From Paracamarosporium sp. OC-R06-R3 (lineage: Eukaryota > Ascomycota > Dothideomycetes > Pleosporales > Didymosphaeriaceae), in NCBI GenBank assembly GCA_019828545.1, contig JACVRA010000244.1:21893-85892 (forward strand): a stretch of DNA of 64,000 bases, read 5' to 3'. Positions 10,787 to 22,166 of the stretch are shown here, piece after piece. The notes beneath the pieces were generated by a model. The model ran no database searches. It saw only the letters and a list, made by a program, of their open reading frames with translations, and had not been told where the DNA came from. Each line of letters starts with the position of its first letter. The stretch's first letter is position 1. Position numbers and translations under genes: made by a program.

Positions 10787-11995
10787 TCAATCTGCTCTGT
10801 GGTGGCCTTTCCCAGCGAAAGACATATTGACCTTTCTCATCGCCGTGCGCCTCCCCCGCGGACCCGTCATCCAATTCGTCACCCCATCTGCACTCGTGCC
10901 AGCCTCGAAAGGTACATTATAGTCCAGCGGCGTGGGAAGGTCCGGCCATGTGAGCCGGTTGGGCGCATTGAGATATCGTTGCATGTCTCCGCCAGACCTT
11001 CGCGTCTTTACCCATTCGTTCAAAAAGTCGCGGAATGTCGATACATCCGAGTCAAGTTCGCAGTTACAAGTCCATTCTGATATGTTCTGCACCGTGTCCA
11101 TATTTCGATCCCAGTGAGGGATGCTCGTGAAGGAGTCGTCACCGGTGATGAGCTCATATAGCGTAAAGACGACACCAGACACATCGTCTCGCCCGTCTAG
11201 CAGATTTCTTTTTCCGCATGCAACCCAGTCAAAGTCAAAGAGAAGAATCTTCTGTGTCTTGGGATCAACGAGTAAATTTCAGGGCGCAATGTCTTGGTGC
11301 ATGATTCCCAGATCGAGATTTAAGAAATCAACGAGTTGGGTGAGTTGTTGTAACCATTCGAAACGAAAAGGCAGCTTTGAATCCTCAAGGGTTCCGCCAG
11401 GGATATACTTGGTTGTAAATCCAATGACCCGAGACTCCACATCCTCAAGGACCACGCGATGGAGAGGTATTATATTTTGATGTGGCGGCAGACAATTGAG
11501 AACATTGAGCTCATCCCAGGCCATCTGCAGTCGTCGAGGTTTTCCGATAGGATTGAATTTGAAGGCGACGTTCTGCAGGAATCCAGATTCGTCGTGATAC
11601 ACCGACAGATCCACACCTGGCCCAAGCCGATCGAGCTCTTGTAGTTTGGAGTACTGGATTGTACGACAATCGTGAAGTGATTCAGTGATCGAGAGAGGAG
11701 GATATGCAATGAATACAGTACCGTCGTCTATCGGATCTGCAGAGAGTTCAGAAATGAGTCCTTCGTCGTCGACAGTGACCGCGTAAACTTTAGGCGATAA
11801 GTAATCGGCGAATTGTGCCAATATCGGAACCTCGACGTCCTCATCAGGCGGAAAGAGCTTGGCGGTGCCTTTGACTTTGATCATGCGCAGCTGATCCCAA
11901 TCCCAAACATCGCAATGAGTTACGGTTTTAGGGTTTTCGCTGGAGCCAAAATAACACTGCCCCTCTGACATGAATCTTTCTTCGGGCTTGATCAT
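10787..11995 (-). pseudogene. Protein kinase-like gene with a stop in the catalytic loop
   Basis: One frame of 403 codons runs from ATG at 11995 to the stop at 10787, interrupted only by TGA at 11279-11281. The kinase fold is visible from about residue 130: VAFKFNPIG in the position of the Lys strand, GFTTKYIPGGTL as the hinge, then MHQDIAP-stop-NLLVDP. In relatives the catalytic loop reads HxDIAPRNLL, so the stop sits at the Arg and fits CGA changed to TGA. The metal-binding segment reads LFDFDWVA rather than DFG. The N-terminal 120 residues are unlike canonical kinases. It is most simply a young pseudogene; a sequencing error or read-through cannot be excluded because the frame continues cleanly for 165 codons afterwards. 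Confidence 0.75.
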
Positions 11996-12422
11996 GATGA
12001 ATTCAAGAAAGCATCAACGTACGGGGAGTGTCCGGGCTTTTGGAATGAGAACTGCGGGGGTAGTCTGCGCGCGTCGCCCGAGCCCTACAAAAGCGTAGAA
12101 TGGTGCCTGTCACGGTTGTAGCATGCAGCAAGTCGTGGGGTGGGTGGAGAGGGTGAGGTGCGATTATGTACGCTTTTCGACTGCAAATCGTGATTGGTCG
12201 ATATGGCGAAGCAGCGCCCCAAAGTGGGGTTAGCGTGCCGCTCTTTCTCGCAGGCCCAAAGCCACTCTCTACCAATTCATACTGATCAGTGTCGACATGC
12301 TCCTTGTGATGTGTCAGATTTGTTGAAAGCGTATCTGGGGTAGATTCAGCAACGTCTTGGTACTTATCTACCGCTACGTTCTGTATATCAACGTAGCGTG
12401 CCTCAAATTCACATTACATTTA
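11996..12422. other. Intergenic, no gene recognised
   Basis: A minus-strand open frame at 12003-12275 shows no domain and probably arises by chance in the 5' flank of the kinase-like gene. Confidence 0.5.
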
Positions 12423-13943
12423 TCATCGACGCATCACAGCCACTGCATTCAAAACCCTATCTAAAGTCCGCTGAATCTTCGGATGGAACACATCAACCCC
12501 CCACCGCAAAATACTCGCCAGCACCGCTACGAACTCGCTAGCATGGCGATCGAGGGTAGTTCGCCAAGCTCCTAGACACACCATGTGATATCTCTGGATG
12601 TTGTCCTGGTCCACCATCCTATAGTGAATCCAGAGTTCATGCATTGCGCCCTCGGTCGTGACACTGAAGACGATGCGTGGCACGTCGACCCCAAGATCCT
12701 GTGCCGCTAACGACTCCAACAACCTAATCGCACACGTCCCTCCTCCGGCGGCCTGGTTTTGTGCACCGATAAGGTTGCCATTCGTCGTTAAGCCCTAGGC
12801 CTCAAAAATAAGGAATGGGAAGCGCAAGTCGCCCTGCGTAGCATGTGGGTCGCTGAGAACAATTTTGTTGGCTTGCCAGTAATTAAGTAGGCTTGTGTGA
12901 GGGACACTGAAGGCGTCCCGGGAGACTCCAACGGTGATGTCCGGTTTTCGAGTCGTGAGCGTGCTCTCTAGGTCACTGGTGGTAGAGGATTCGCTTGGCT
13001 CGGTGGATGAAGGCGGGTTGGTAAGATTGAATGCATTGCCGTCGGGTCGCACACGTATGATGTCGGAACTGATTGAACTCTTTGTCGATTCGAAGGATGT
13101 GTTGTTAGGAGGTTTCGTGGTGATGGGATTTAGCGGCAGAGGTGGCCAGATAGAGGGTAAAGAGAGGATGAGGTCTGGAGGTGATGGTTTGAGCGAGTCA
13201 TGCCAAAGCTTGTCGCTGCAGTTGGTGCGAAGAGCGCTACGCTAGGGCGGGTTTCTGGCGAGCTTTTCAACCACGTCGCCGTATAGATGTGTCCGGTATT
13301 CAGGCTCAGAGCCAGGTTTTCCCGCCAGCTCACGGCACTCATCCCGATACACGGCTGCGAGCCGGTCGAGCAGTTCATTTGTTCCGTGATCCCTCTCTTC
13401 TACACTCTCCACGTATGCGGCGATAATTGGATCGGGCTCGGCAGATGTGCGAACTGCAGGAGGAGGATCTAGAATGTCGCGGAGATGGCCAGGGACAAGT
13501 GCTTCGATGTCGGGTGGGAGACAGTGGACAACGTCGACGACGATATTAGCGGGTTTCAGGACCGTGTTGCGATACTGCGGACTCTTCTTCGTCGGGCTGC
13601 GTGAGCACATACGCCTCTGCTACGTCTTCTTTTCCCGCAGGCTCGAGCTCTTGGACACGGCTGTCACTTCAGCAAAGTCGCTTAGGGAGGAATCGCAAAG
13701 ACTGCTGCGACGGTGGCTCTTGGTTAAGCTGCATATCCAAGCGGAAATAGACTGCGCACGCTCTGCTCAGAGTTTGTGCGCTTGTGCGAGAGAGTTCTGT
13801 TGTCGCTCGAGAGGCGACAACTTGTGCGGGGTAGATGCAGGCTGGTGTCGCTTGTGGTCCTCGCCGAAAACGGGTGCAGAGCTGAGCGACGAAGCGCGGC
13901 GACGTTTGCGCATTGTGGGTGGCTCGTAGAGTGCACGTTTCAT
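12423..13943 (-). pseudogene. DUF7924-like fungal protein with four premature stops
   Basis: A single frame of 507 codons starts MKRALYEPPTMRKRRR and contains stops at 13767-13769 (TGA), 13620-13622 (TAG), 13242-13244 (TAG) and 12795-12797 (TAG). Between them the reading stays coherent: a basic, Ser-rich N-terminus; the segment YRNTVLKPANIVVD, typical of the start of the conserved region; LRTNCSDKLWHDSLKP; KPDITVGV; then LRFPFLIFEA-stop-GLTTNGNLIGAQNQAAGGG. The last block resembles the ExK-type core seen in fungal DUF7924 proteins, where a Lys usually follows EA. Three stops fit C-to-T at CGA or CAG codons. The fourth would need A-to-T if the ancestral codon was Lys. The role of the family is unknown to me. 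Confidence 0.7.
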
Positions 13944-14771
13944 GGTCGTGGGTGTTATGAAGCGATGCAGGCGGTCGTGAGGTTTGCCCTGAGCTAGTTG
14001 CATCACTGGTGATGTCGGTGTTTCTGGTTGCTGGGGAAACCACAAGCGTTCGGGATTTGAATCCCTCGATTCGTCAGCGCCACACCAGCACAAGAACTGT
14101 GCAGTTATCTTGTACATCTGAACGCAGCTAATGAGGTTCTCTAACGCAGATTAGGCTCTTTTCCTTCGCGTGTTGCAATCGCTGCCGCACGTCTCGCGGC
14201 ACAGCATGCGCCATTGCGTATGCTTCACCCTTTCACAGAATCCCTACTTGAACTGAGACCAAAAAGCGCGTCTGAGTTTATTCGTAGGACACTATTTCTG
14301 CGATCAGGTTTCTTGGATTGAATTTTGTCGGTGCAGAGGGCAACCTAGCCACAGGTGTGTGAAGTTGCATGCTGAGTCTCCCGAGGGCATGTCCAAAGCG
14401 TGGCGAACCCTTATTAATTGAGGGCTTACTGCGGGCCAAGTAATGTATTTGATTGTACCAAAAGCTCGATAAGACCTCATACCTGAGCTGAAACATTCTA
14501 TATCCGGAGAGCATCCTGATGACGGTATGCACGCAGCTGCTGAAGCTATACAAAGACTTCAGAACGCGCCAGGGAACCGCGAGTCCAACTTGGTCGAATA
14601 ACGCATATTACTCTAATTGGCATCTTTTGCTCGCTTCGCTCCTGCGCCAATAACCGAAGCACGCGGTTAAACCTTGTCATTGTTTAGCAGTTGGTTTGAC
14701 TCCTGCTGCACTGCCTGTTGCCTTCCGCTCAAGACTCAAAACTCTGTCAGACCGACAGGCTCGCATGCTTC
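13944..14771. other. Intergenic, no gene recognised
   Basis: Lies between the 5' end of the DUF7924-like pseudogene and the 3' end of the MFS gene. A minus-strand open frame at 14278-14553 has no recognisable content. Confidence 0.5.
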
Positions 14772-16793
14772 TCAAACCTCAATCTGGTTTTTCCTCCACA
14801 TAAGCAATGATGTGGGTATCTGCATGGCAGCAAATGCACATAATACATACATCTGAAGATCATAGCCTCGAGCCAAAATCGTTATGATGCGCTGTTGATC
14901 TAAATTGCTGAGCATCGACAGTGACTGTACAGACTGTATGGAGTCGATAGGAGCATGGATCGCCTGGAGGATCTCCGAAATCCTAGGTTTTGTATAGCCG
15001 TTGAAGACCGATGTTGCAATCGAGAGCACGATGGCACCCCCCATCACTCTTAGCTGCGAGACGGCGCCCATACCAACCGCTGTTTTGTAAGCATAGAGTC
15101 GGATTCAGGAAATGATAGCGTACCTTTGTCTCGATCCTCTACAACGAATGGAACAATGAGTAGAAGTGTTGAGATATTGATGCCACAGCCGAATCCAGCA
15201 ATGATTTGAAACCCGTACTCCCGCGGTTCGATATGAGATGATTCTGACAGAGATGCTAGTAGCGCAAATCCTATTGTTTGTAAGACCCCGGCAAACATGA
15301 CGATGTACATGACCGGTATCTTGAATTTGCCCCCTACGATGGACGCGATCGCGGTTCCGAGAGGAGCGGCAAAAGTGAATGGCATGGTTTGTATTCCGGC
15401 CCTCACGCCCGACGAACCATGAATGAACTGGAACTTTTGCGGAAGCAGGAACACGGCCACGAACCAAGGACCTCCCAAAAATAAACCATTCCTGGATACA
15501 ATGAGCAGACGGAGCAATGCATTGTGTCAAAGAACTTACAAAAGTAAACTCAACATTGCACGATTTTTAAAGAAGCGCCATGGAAGAACGGGCTCAATAC
15601 TTGAATTGAAACGGGTAACAAATCGCTCCCAGAATAACAGTGCGATCCACAGCAATCCCGACACGGATAGCAAGCTTATCACATAGGCAGATCTCCAGGG
15701 AAAGCGAGAGTCTGCCTCCTCAAACGCTGCTGTTATGGACAAAGTAGCGAACAGAAGTAGGACTGCACCCAGTATGTCAATTTTAGCCCTTGATTCTTTT
15801 CCAAACTTCTCCTTCCATGTACTACGCGCGCGGTCGCCTTGTCCATGGTCAGGGAAGTTATTCGGTATAGCGAAGACTGCAAGAGCAAGTGCTGGAACAC
15901 CAGCAGGCACACTAACACTCGCACGTTAGATTTAGCATCATTAAGCTATGGTACAATAACTTACTTGAGCAAGAAGACCCAACGCCATGTCGCGTTTGAG
16001 CTTATCGCCCCCCCGACGATAGGACCACACAGCAGAGAGATGGCGTATACCATGCTTATATTGGCCACATATTTGGCGTACTTCTCAGGAGGACCAAGCT
16101 CCGTTATTATGGCAGTACCAAGAGCAAAGCAACCCGCTCCTCCTACGCCTTGAAAGGCCCTTAGTACTGTTCTGTGCGACAATTAGCTGTTCCGTCAGGT
16201 CAGCCAGGCTGATGCAGATATCTTACAACTGGGTTAAAGACTGAGAGGCACCACACCCTGCCGAAAACAGAACGAAAATAGCTATAGACATGCTCAACAT
16301 CAGTTTTCGACCAAAGATATCGCTGAGTTTCGCGATAATGACTAAAACACCTGCAAAGGTCAATAGTAGCCATATCATGATTGAACAATCACTTACCAAC
16401 ATATCCAAGAAGATAACTAGAGGTAACCCATCCGACCCTCTCGAAACCGCCAAAGTCGTTCGTGATTGCCACCAAGGAAGTCGTCACAATCGGGATTTCC
16501 AGGTTGGTTAGGAAAAGAGACATGGCAATGCTGCATTCTAGTCAAACATTCTGGGTTAATTAAAAATTGCATGATGACTCTTACCATACAACAATCAGCC
16601 AGAATCGCACTCCGGTAACATATGTGATTTGATTCCCATCGTGACTGTTTGAAGAGCTCCTCAACCTGTCTAGGGGTTGCCTTGTTCTGGAGGAAACACT
16701 GTACAGAGCTATTGGTTCTTCGATAGTAGCCGACAGAATTTCTCCGTCTTGTGTACCTCTGTTAGCATTGGACTTCTTTTCAGCACTTGGCAT
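14772..16793 (-). CDS. MFS multidrug-type transporter (14-helix, DHA type)
   Basis: Seven exons joined across six short introns (16531-16584, 16351-16396, 16172-16226, 15912-15964, 15492-15539, 15080-15123) give 573 residues with no internal stop. Every junction restores a conserved segment, for example WVTSSYLLGYVGVLVIIAKL, LTVLRAFQGVGGAG, FLLNVPAGVPALALA and LLLNGLFLGGPWF. The motif-A-like loop reads KLSDIFGRK and motif C lies in the VYAISLLCGPIVGGAI helix. The N-terminal 80 residues are a cytosolic Ser-rich tail. It would pump small molecules or toxins out of the cell at the plasma membrane using the proton gradient. It sits among disabled tailoring genes and runs divergently from the P450, suggesting it once exported a cluster product. 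It is the only intact gene of that block. Confidence 0.9.
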
Positions 16794-18245
16794 ATTGAAA
16801 GAGTCGTGACTTGTTTCCGCAGAATCAATGCGCACGCACGCTCTATATCAGGAATTGGAAATATCTTAGCATTCTCAGTAACAACTTTTGTGGAATTAAT
16901 GACGGTCATTTAAGCTGAGGATTTTTTGGCACTCCTTGCTGACTCAGATGCTTTTTCGCCCTGCGGCATGGTCTGACGGAGGCCTCAAAGCGCCAACCAT
17001 CTCCCCGTATGCACGCTAGCAACTGAGGTTTAGTACTTGTTAACTTATACGTGCGGAAGGGCATAGGCTTGGCCGTTCTGACTCTAGTGGGTGCAATGTA
17101 GGAGATGAAGCAACGCTAAACCATCTGATTTGACCATAGTATGCTCTCGCAGGATTAATTTGCATTTTCGAGTAGCTCAAAAATATCCCGATATGATGAC
17201 CGCCTGAATTATTTTTCTACAGCTGCCGTACAAAAATGCAACAATAGCACATGTCGGGCGTAAGTGGGTCTGGGCTGGAAGCTCGACGTTAGGGTTATCC
17301 CGTTGCTGACGGGGCGTTGTCAAGCTTGGATTGGCAGAGATAATTGATGAAATTTAGTGCATCTGTCATACGACCCTTCCTCGTACCGCTTCTTTCCATA
17401 TGGCCTATACCTTAAGAAGTTTTTGAACATAGGCCTTGCCGAAAGCAGCGAAGCGTACGGCTATTTAAGACTTCCATGAAACTTGCCTTACTGATATCTC
17501 GTTAAACTTGGACGTTGTCCTGGGTGTCATCAGTCGAATGCTTCTTGTGGATACCTTGGGTTTCCGTGGACAAGCAGAAGATTAGAGCTACGGCCTCGTG
17601 CGCGATGGGTAGCTCACATGTTTCTAAAGAACCGAGGTCGACCTTCATCCTTGTGATGCTTGCAGCTTTGTAGGCATCTAATTCATCTTTCTTCAATGTC
17701 ATGAAGAATCTAGCTGTGCATTCCATTGCTGTCCACACGCTGTTCAAATGCACTATCGGAGTTCCTCTTGCTGTGTTTGGTTTCATACCCAAGCCTTTAA
17801 ACTATTCACCATGATGGCATACAATCACTCTTAGTAGTCGACACGTAACATTTAGAAGATTTTACACGATGACCTATTAGGGTTTATTGCTGAATGTATT
17901 GCCATCAGCGATGTTCGTGCCACATTAGCACCTACTGTGCAACCTGAACAGTCGGTTAAGACGTTCTGCGTCCCAGTATCTCGGTTGCCCGCGAAAACCC
18001 ATATACTAGCATGTGATGAGGCAGATGATCTGTTTTCTAATTTGCGCCGTGGCGTAGTCCTGGTAGGATGTGAGGCTTCCGAGAAAGGGGGGCACGACCT
18101 CAGCTGTTCATTGTGCCGCAGTGTTGTCACCCCAACGCTGTGCCGCAAGCTACATTTGAATCGACAAGCCGACCCACCTCCCGTCTAATTTTACTTTTTC
18201 AACATCTTGATCATTTGCTCGTATTTCATACCCTATACATGCATT
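16794..18245. other. Long divergent intergenic region (MFS / P450)
   Basis: About 1.45 kb between two divergent genes. A 96-codon minus-strand open frame at 17502-17792 (start MGMKPNTARGTPIVHL) and a 98-codon frame at 17852-18148 show no family I recognise. Either could be a decayed cluster gene. Nothing else is evident. Confidence 0.45.
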
Positions 18246-19995
18246 ATGGCCGTTACAGATATGCTCTTACAGGTGTTGGGACTTGCCCTAGCCGCCTTCG
18301 TCACAAGGGTTTGCGACACACATCCTCCATTTTATAAGACAGGAAGCTTATTCAATTAGTGCATCCTTGTATACTCCTATCGCTTGATGCTTCATCCTTT
18401 GCATTCGTATCCTGGTCCTTTCATTGCAAAGCTTACAGATTGGTACGGCGCGTACCACGCTATTCAGCGACAGCTTCATGTCGTGGGATATCACGATCAC
18501 CAGAGGTGGGGTAGGTCCATTACTGGAATCAATTGTTTATTGGTTGGCATTGACCGACACATCACACTCCAGGCCCCGTAGTGAGACAAGGACCAAACAA
18601 GCTGGTTTTTAACAATGTGCAAGCGGTTCATGGTAAGATACCATGTTTTGTGCGCAGACCTTGCTCCCAACTAAGCAATAAGACATCTACCATCATGAGC
18701 GTTTAGCAAAGTCGCGCGCATGCCTTGTCACTCAACCGTCTTCAAGTGTTTACAACCTATTCAACGTTTCAGACAAGAGTCTCCATCGAACACGGCGGCG
18801 TGTCGTCGCGCAAGGCTTGAATGACCGGGCAGTCCGCCGCTTCCAGCCGGTTTTGAAGGAACAAGCAGCAATCTTCTTGGAACAGATCAGTGGATCTTCT
18901 CGAGCAAACCGTCCCGTAGACATGAGCGAACAGTGTAAGCTTCTTACTCTAGACGTCAGTGGAGAACTAGGATTTGGACGCAGCTTTGATCTACAAACGA
19001 GTACAAAATGTCATTGGCTAGCACAAGCAATCTCAACCGCGAACTGGCGAATCAATGTATACGTTCAGTTTCCAGCACTCAAGTAAAGCGGTTGGGAAAA
19101 GTTACTTATGCCTGTACTATTACCTGGAATTCGCAGATTCCATCAGATGCTCAGTGGTATGATTAGTGCCCGCATGGCCAAAGAAAAGAACTCAAAGCCG
19201 GACTTATTCGCCAACATATCGGACTACAAGGATCCAGAGACTGGAGCCGGGTTGAGACACATGGAGCTATTTTCGGAATCCACATTTTTGCTTCCAGCCG
19301 GTATGCCGTCCGCAATCAACGTCCACGGTCGAAAGTACTAATCAAGTATAGGTGGCGACACAGTCGGATCCTTACTGGCGGGAGTCTTCTTTTACCTATC
19401 TCGATACCCTAAAGTATACGAGCGCCTCGTCGCCGAAATCCGCAACGCTTTCGCGCATGTAGATGAGATAAGTGCTGGTCCAAAGCTATCAAGATGTACA
19501 TACCTACGTGCTTGCCTGGAAGAAACGCTTCGCATCAGCCCTCCGGCAAACTTTACTCTCTGGCGCGATGCACCCGAAGACGCGGACACTAATCCACTCA
19601 TCGTTGACAGCCACAGGATTCCAGCAGGTACAAGGTTTGGTGTTAATATCTACGCAATTCACCACAATAAAGATTACTTTGCTTCACCTTTTACGTTCAG
19701 GCCGGAACGGTGGCTACCGGAGGAAAGTGGACTAGGCGCTGAACAAAATAAACTTATGCATAGCGCCTTCATACCGTTCTCCAAAGGCTCACGTAACTGT
19801 GCCGGTACAGCACTGGCGTATGCCAAGGCGAGCCTCGTTGTAGCTACAACACTCTGGGCTTTTGATTTCGAGAAGTCTGGGGAGGATAAGAGTAGCGCAG
19901 AGAGTCAGAGGCCACTCGTATTTCGCATGGAAGATCAAGCGGGCTCCCGACATACTGGGCCGGTACTAAACTTCCGACCAAGACAGGAAATGTAG
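18246..19995 (+). pseudogene. Cytochrome P450 monooxygenase with one premature stop
   Basis: Visible parts in order: N-terminal membrane helix (MLLQVLGLALAAFVTR), Pro-rich hinge YRLMLHPLHSYPGPF, the segment NDRAVRRFQPVLKEQ, I-helix end LLPAGGDTVGSLL, ExxR in LEETLR, the PERW motif in TFRPERWLPEE, and the heme loop FSKGSRNCAG with the Cys ligand. Four introns are inferred. The first is 18309-18359, ending AATTAG, so the TAG at 18357 lies inside it. One starts after HQRWG (GTAGGT...TCCAG), one after VQAVH (GTAAGA...ATAAG), and one after LLPAG with a TACTAAT branch site. The single defect is TAA at 19084-19086 (FPALK-stop-SGWEKLL), fitting CAA to TAA. Otherwise length (about 500) and motifs are complete. 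The parent would hydroxylate a small molecule at the ER membrane. Confidence 0.82.
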
Positions 19996-20227
19996 GCAAA
20001 ATGGAGGTGGGGACCTCAGCTAAGCGGGAGATTGGTGATGGCAGACAGAATAACCTAATTCGAAGTCAATTACTGTCTCTCAGCGTTCAGACTACCTGGA
20101 GTTCATTGCGTGGAATTCTTGCTTTCTCAAACTTTGTGTATCTTATATTATCCATTGAGTACCTGATCCACATCAAAACAGTTAGTCCGAAAAGCAGACC
20201 ACAGTTGACTCTCCCATGCTTCCAGCC

Positions 20228-22166
20228 CTAGCTCTCTCTCTCCAATTCCACATAACGTTCATATCCACGCGTCCCACTCGCGCGCAGGATCTCGAACTCG
20301 TTCTTCGTAGTCTTAGCCTTGACCTTATACGGCCAACGCTCTACTATCCTGTGATTTTGCCTAACCCTTAATTTATATAGGCTTGCGAACGCAACAAGCT
20401 CGCTCTTTTTCAGAAACATGTTAAACCACTGATCCCAATCCTTGAGCATGGTGTAACATTCATGGTGGTGAATGAAGGTAGGATGCCTAAGCATACCATC
20501 TACGTTCCCAATGGAACACATCTCCTCGTGGGAGGCAGGCATGTACATCTTGAGACGCCGAACAGCGAGCTTTAAATCAGAATGGAACCTGCTGGTTACC
20601 TCATTGGCATTTTCTATCTCGGCAGCTGCATTGACGAACAGCATGAGCAGCGCAGCCTTCGGATTATCAGACTTTAGCTTGAGAAGCGACGAGAAGACAT
20701 CGATGCAAACATGCGGTCCGACGAATTCGCGATCACAGATGTTAGACATCTGGAACCCATCAGCTTCTGCGTTCACGGAAAAACATAACGTAAATGGAAT
20801 ACGGACCTCGATACGGTCGAACCTCACTTCTTCCAAGTAAGGTTGAATGTAGTGTATATCCAGACAAAACATCTGGAAGGAGACCTTGGCTTTCTGCAGA
20901 CGGGTACAGAACCTGTGCAGTAGGTCGCGCACATAGAAAAAGATGGCACCATGTTCATCTGCCTTTGCCATCGTTGCATGCTTTATGTATTCATGGTAAG
21001 GCCAGCCTTCACGAGGGTTCGAGCTATCCTTGATGGGCCAGGCGTTGTCTTGGAATAGTGTCCTGATTGCAGGTCAGTGAGTGTCTTTTCCATCAAGCAT
21101 GACGCTACGTACGGGTTCGGCGTGTCGAAAGCTGCCAGTGAGCATCCAAACGGTAACAATACACCTTCCTTGCGAAATCGCATATCTACCTCGCGCAAGG
21201 CAGGGGGCCACCGCAGCATAGCACGCTCCCGGTGGTCGAGACGCTCTGGAGCCAGAGCAACACGACGACGAATCTCTTTAGATTGTTGCAGAGTAAGGGT
21301 ATCGGGGACGATCAGGTACTTGGCAAGTTTGAGCCACTCCTCTTTTTTGAGCACTATGCGTAGCGAATGACCATTGATGTTGAATTTTTTTGCTTGCAAT
21401 GAATCAACGGCTTTAGATCCGATCTTTTTGCAGAAATTCTCGATCATTGGTATGACGTTAGACTGCAGCGACTCGACCATGACTCGAGGGAGTGTAGCAG
21501 AGTACCAGAGATGGATAATCATGGGCACAGCGACCTTGGGTTCAAACAGCAGAGCTGTCAACAATATGATAACATTCCGTGCAACAATGGCGAATTCTTT
21601 ATCGTTTAGCACGACAAAGCATTTTCCTTTATAAGCGTCTGGAAGATTCACGAGAGAGGTAATGACGTTGCGAAGATCCCCGGAGGCTGCAAACAGGAGT
21701 GCTAGGTCTCGAGCCATGATTTTTGCCTTGCCTTCGTTCTTTTCGATTTTGAGTATGTCTAGCGCTGGCATATTTCCCCAAAGATATGTCTGACTGCCGG
21801 ACGAAACGAGTCGTTTATCGCTAAGGAATGTGGGTGGACGACCTTCGCGGACCCACGAGGGTGTCCAAGAATTCTTCATAAATTCGGATTTGCATGATGC
21901 TTTATGGTACCCCCAATCCGAACGCTGGCATTGTTTGGAGCAGTACTAAAGATCTTCATGAGTGCGTCGTTGAAGAGTGCGGATTATATGCGCATCAGAG
22001 TGTGTGTGCAAGGGCGATAAGCGCCTACCTGTACAAGATTGCAGTTGCTGCACACGTTCGTTGCTTTTTTCTCGCAAGGCGTCACCGTTCCGTTGACGGT
22101 CTGATTGTTGTTTGCACACAGTGCCGGGTCGAAGAAGACTGCGACGTCTGGATCATTGAGTAGCAT
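20228..22166 (-). CDS. MYND zinc finger plus DUF4470 protein
   Basis: Three exons (introns 21946-22028 and 21063-21112) give 601 residues. The MYND finger spans the first intron: LCANNNQ...VTPCEKKATNVCSNCNLVQ joins YCSKQCQRSDW...HKASCKS, supplying the Cys/His pattern of a zinc-binding protein-interaction module. DUF4470 follows (YLWGNMPALDILKI, LLFAASGDLRNVI, VVLNDKEFAIVARN, IHLWYSATLP). After the second intron PNPTLFQDN continues into FFYVRDLLHRFCTRLQ and YLEEVRFDRIEVR, a C-terminal region of the kind that accompanies DUF4470. The arrangement resembles dynein axonemal assembly factor 3 plus a MYND finger, although filamentous fungi lack cilia. The function in fungi is not known to me. Confidence 0.83.

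Noticed and set aside
14040..14090. tRNA T-arm-like GGGATTTGAATCCC
   Set aside because: No matching acceptor or D-arm at the required distance; it sits in the flank of a coding pseudogene.
18357..18359. TAG in the N-terminal part of the P450, first read as a premature stop
   Set aside because: It coincides with an AATTAG acceptor of a plausible 51-base intron (18309-18359) that joins the membrane helix to YRLMLHPL in phase.
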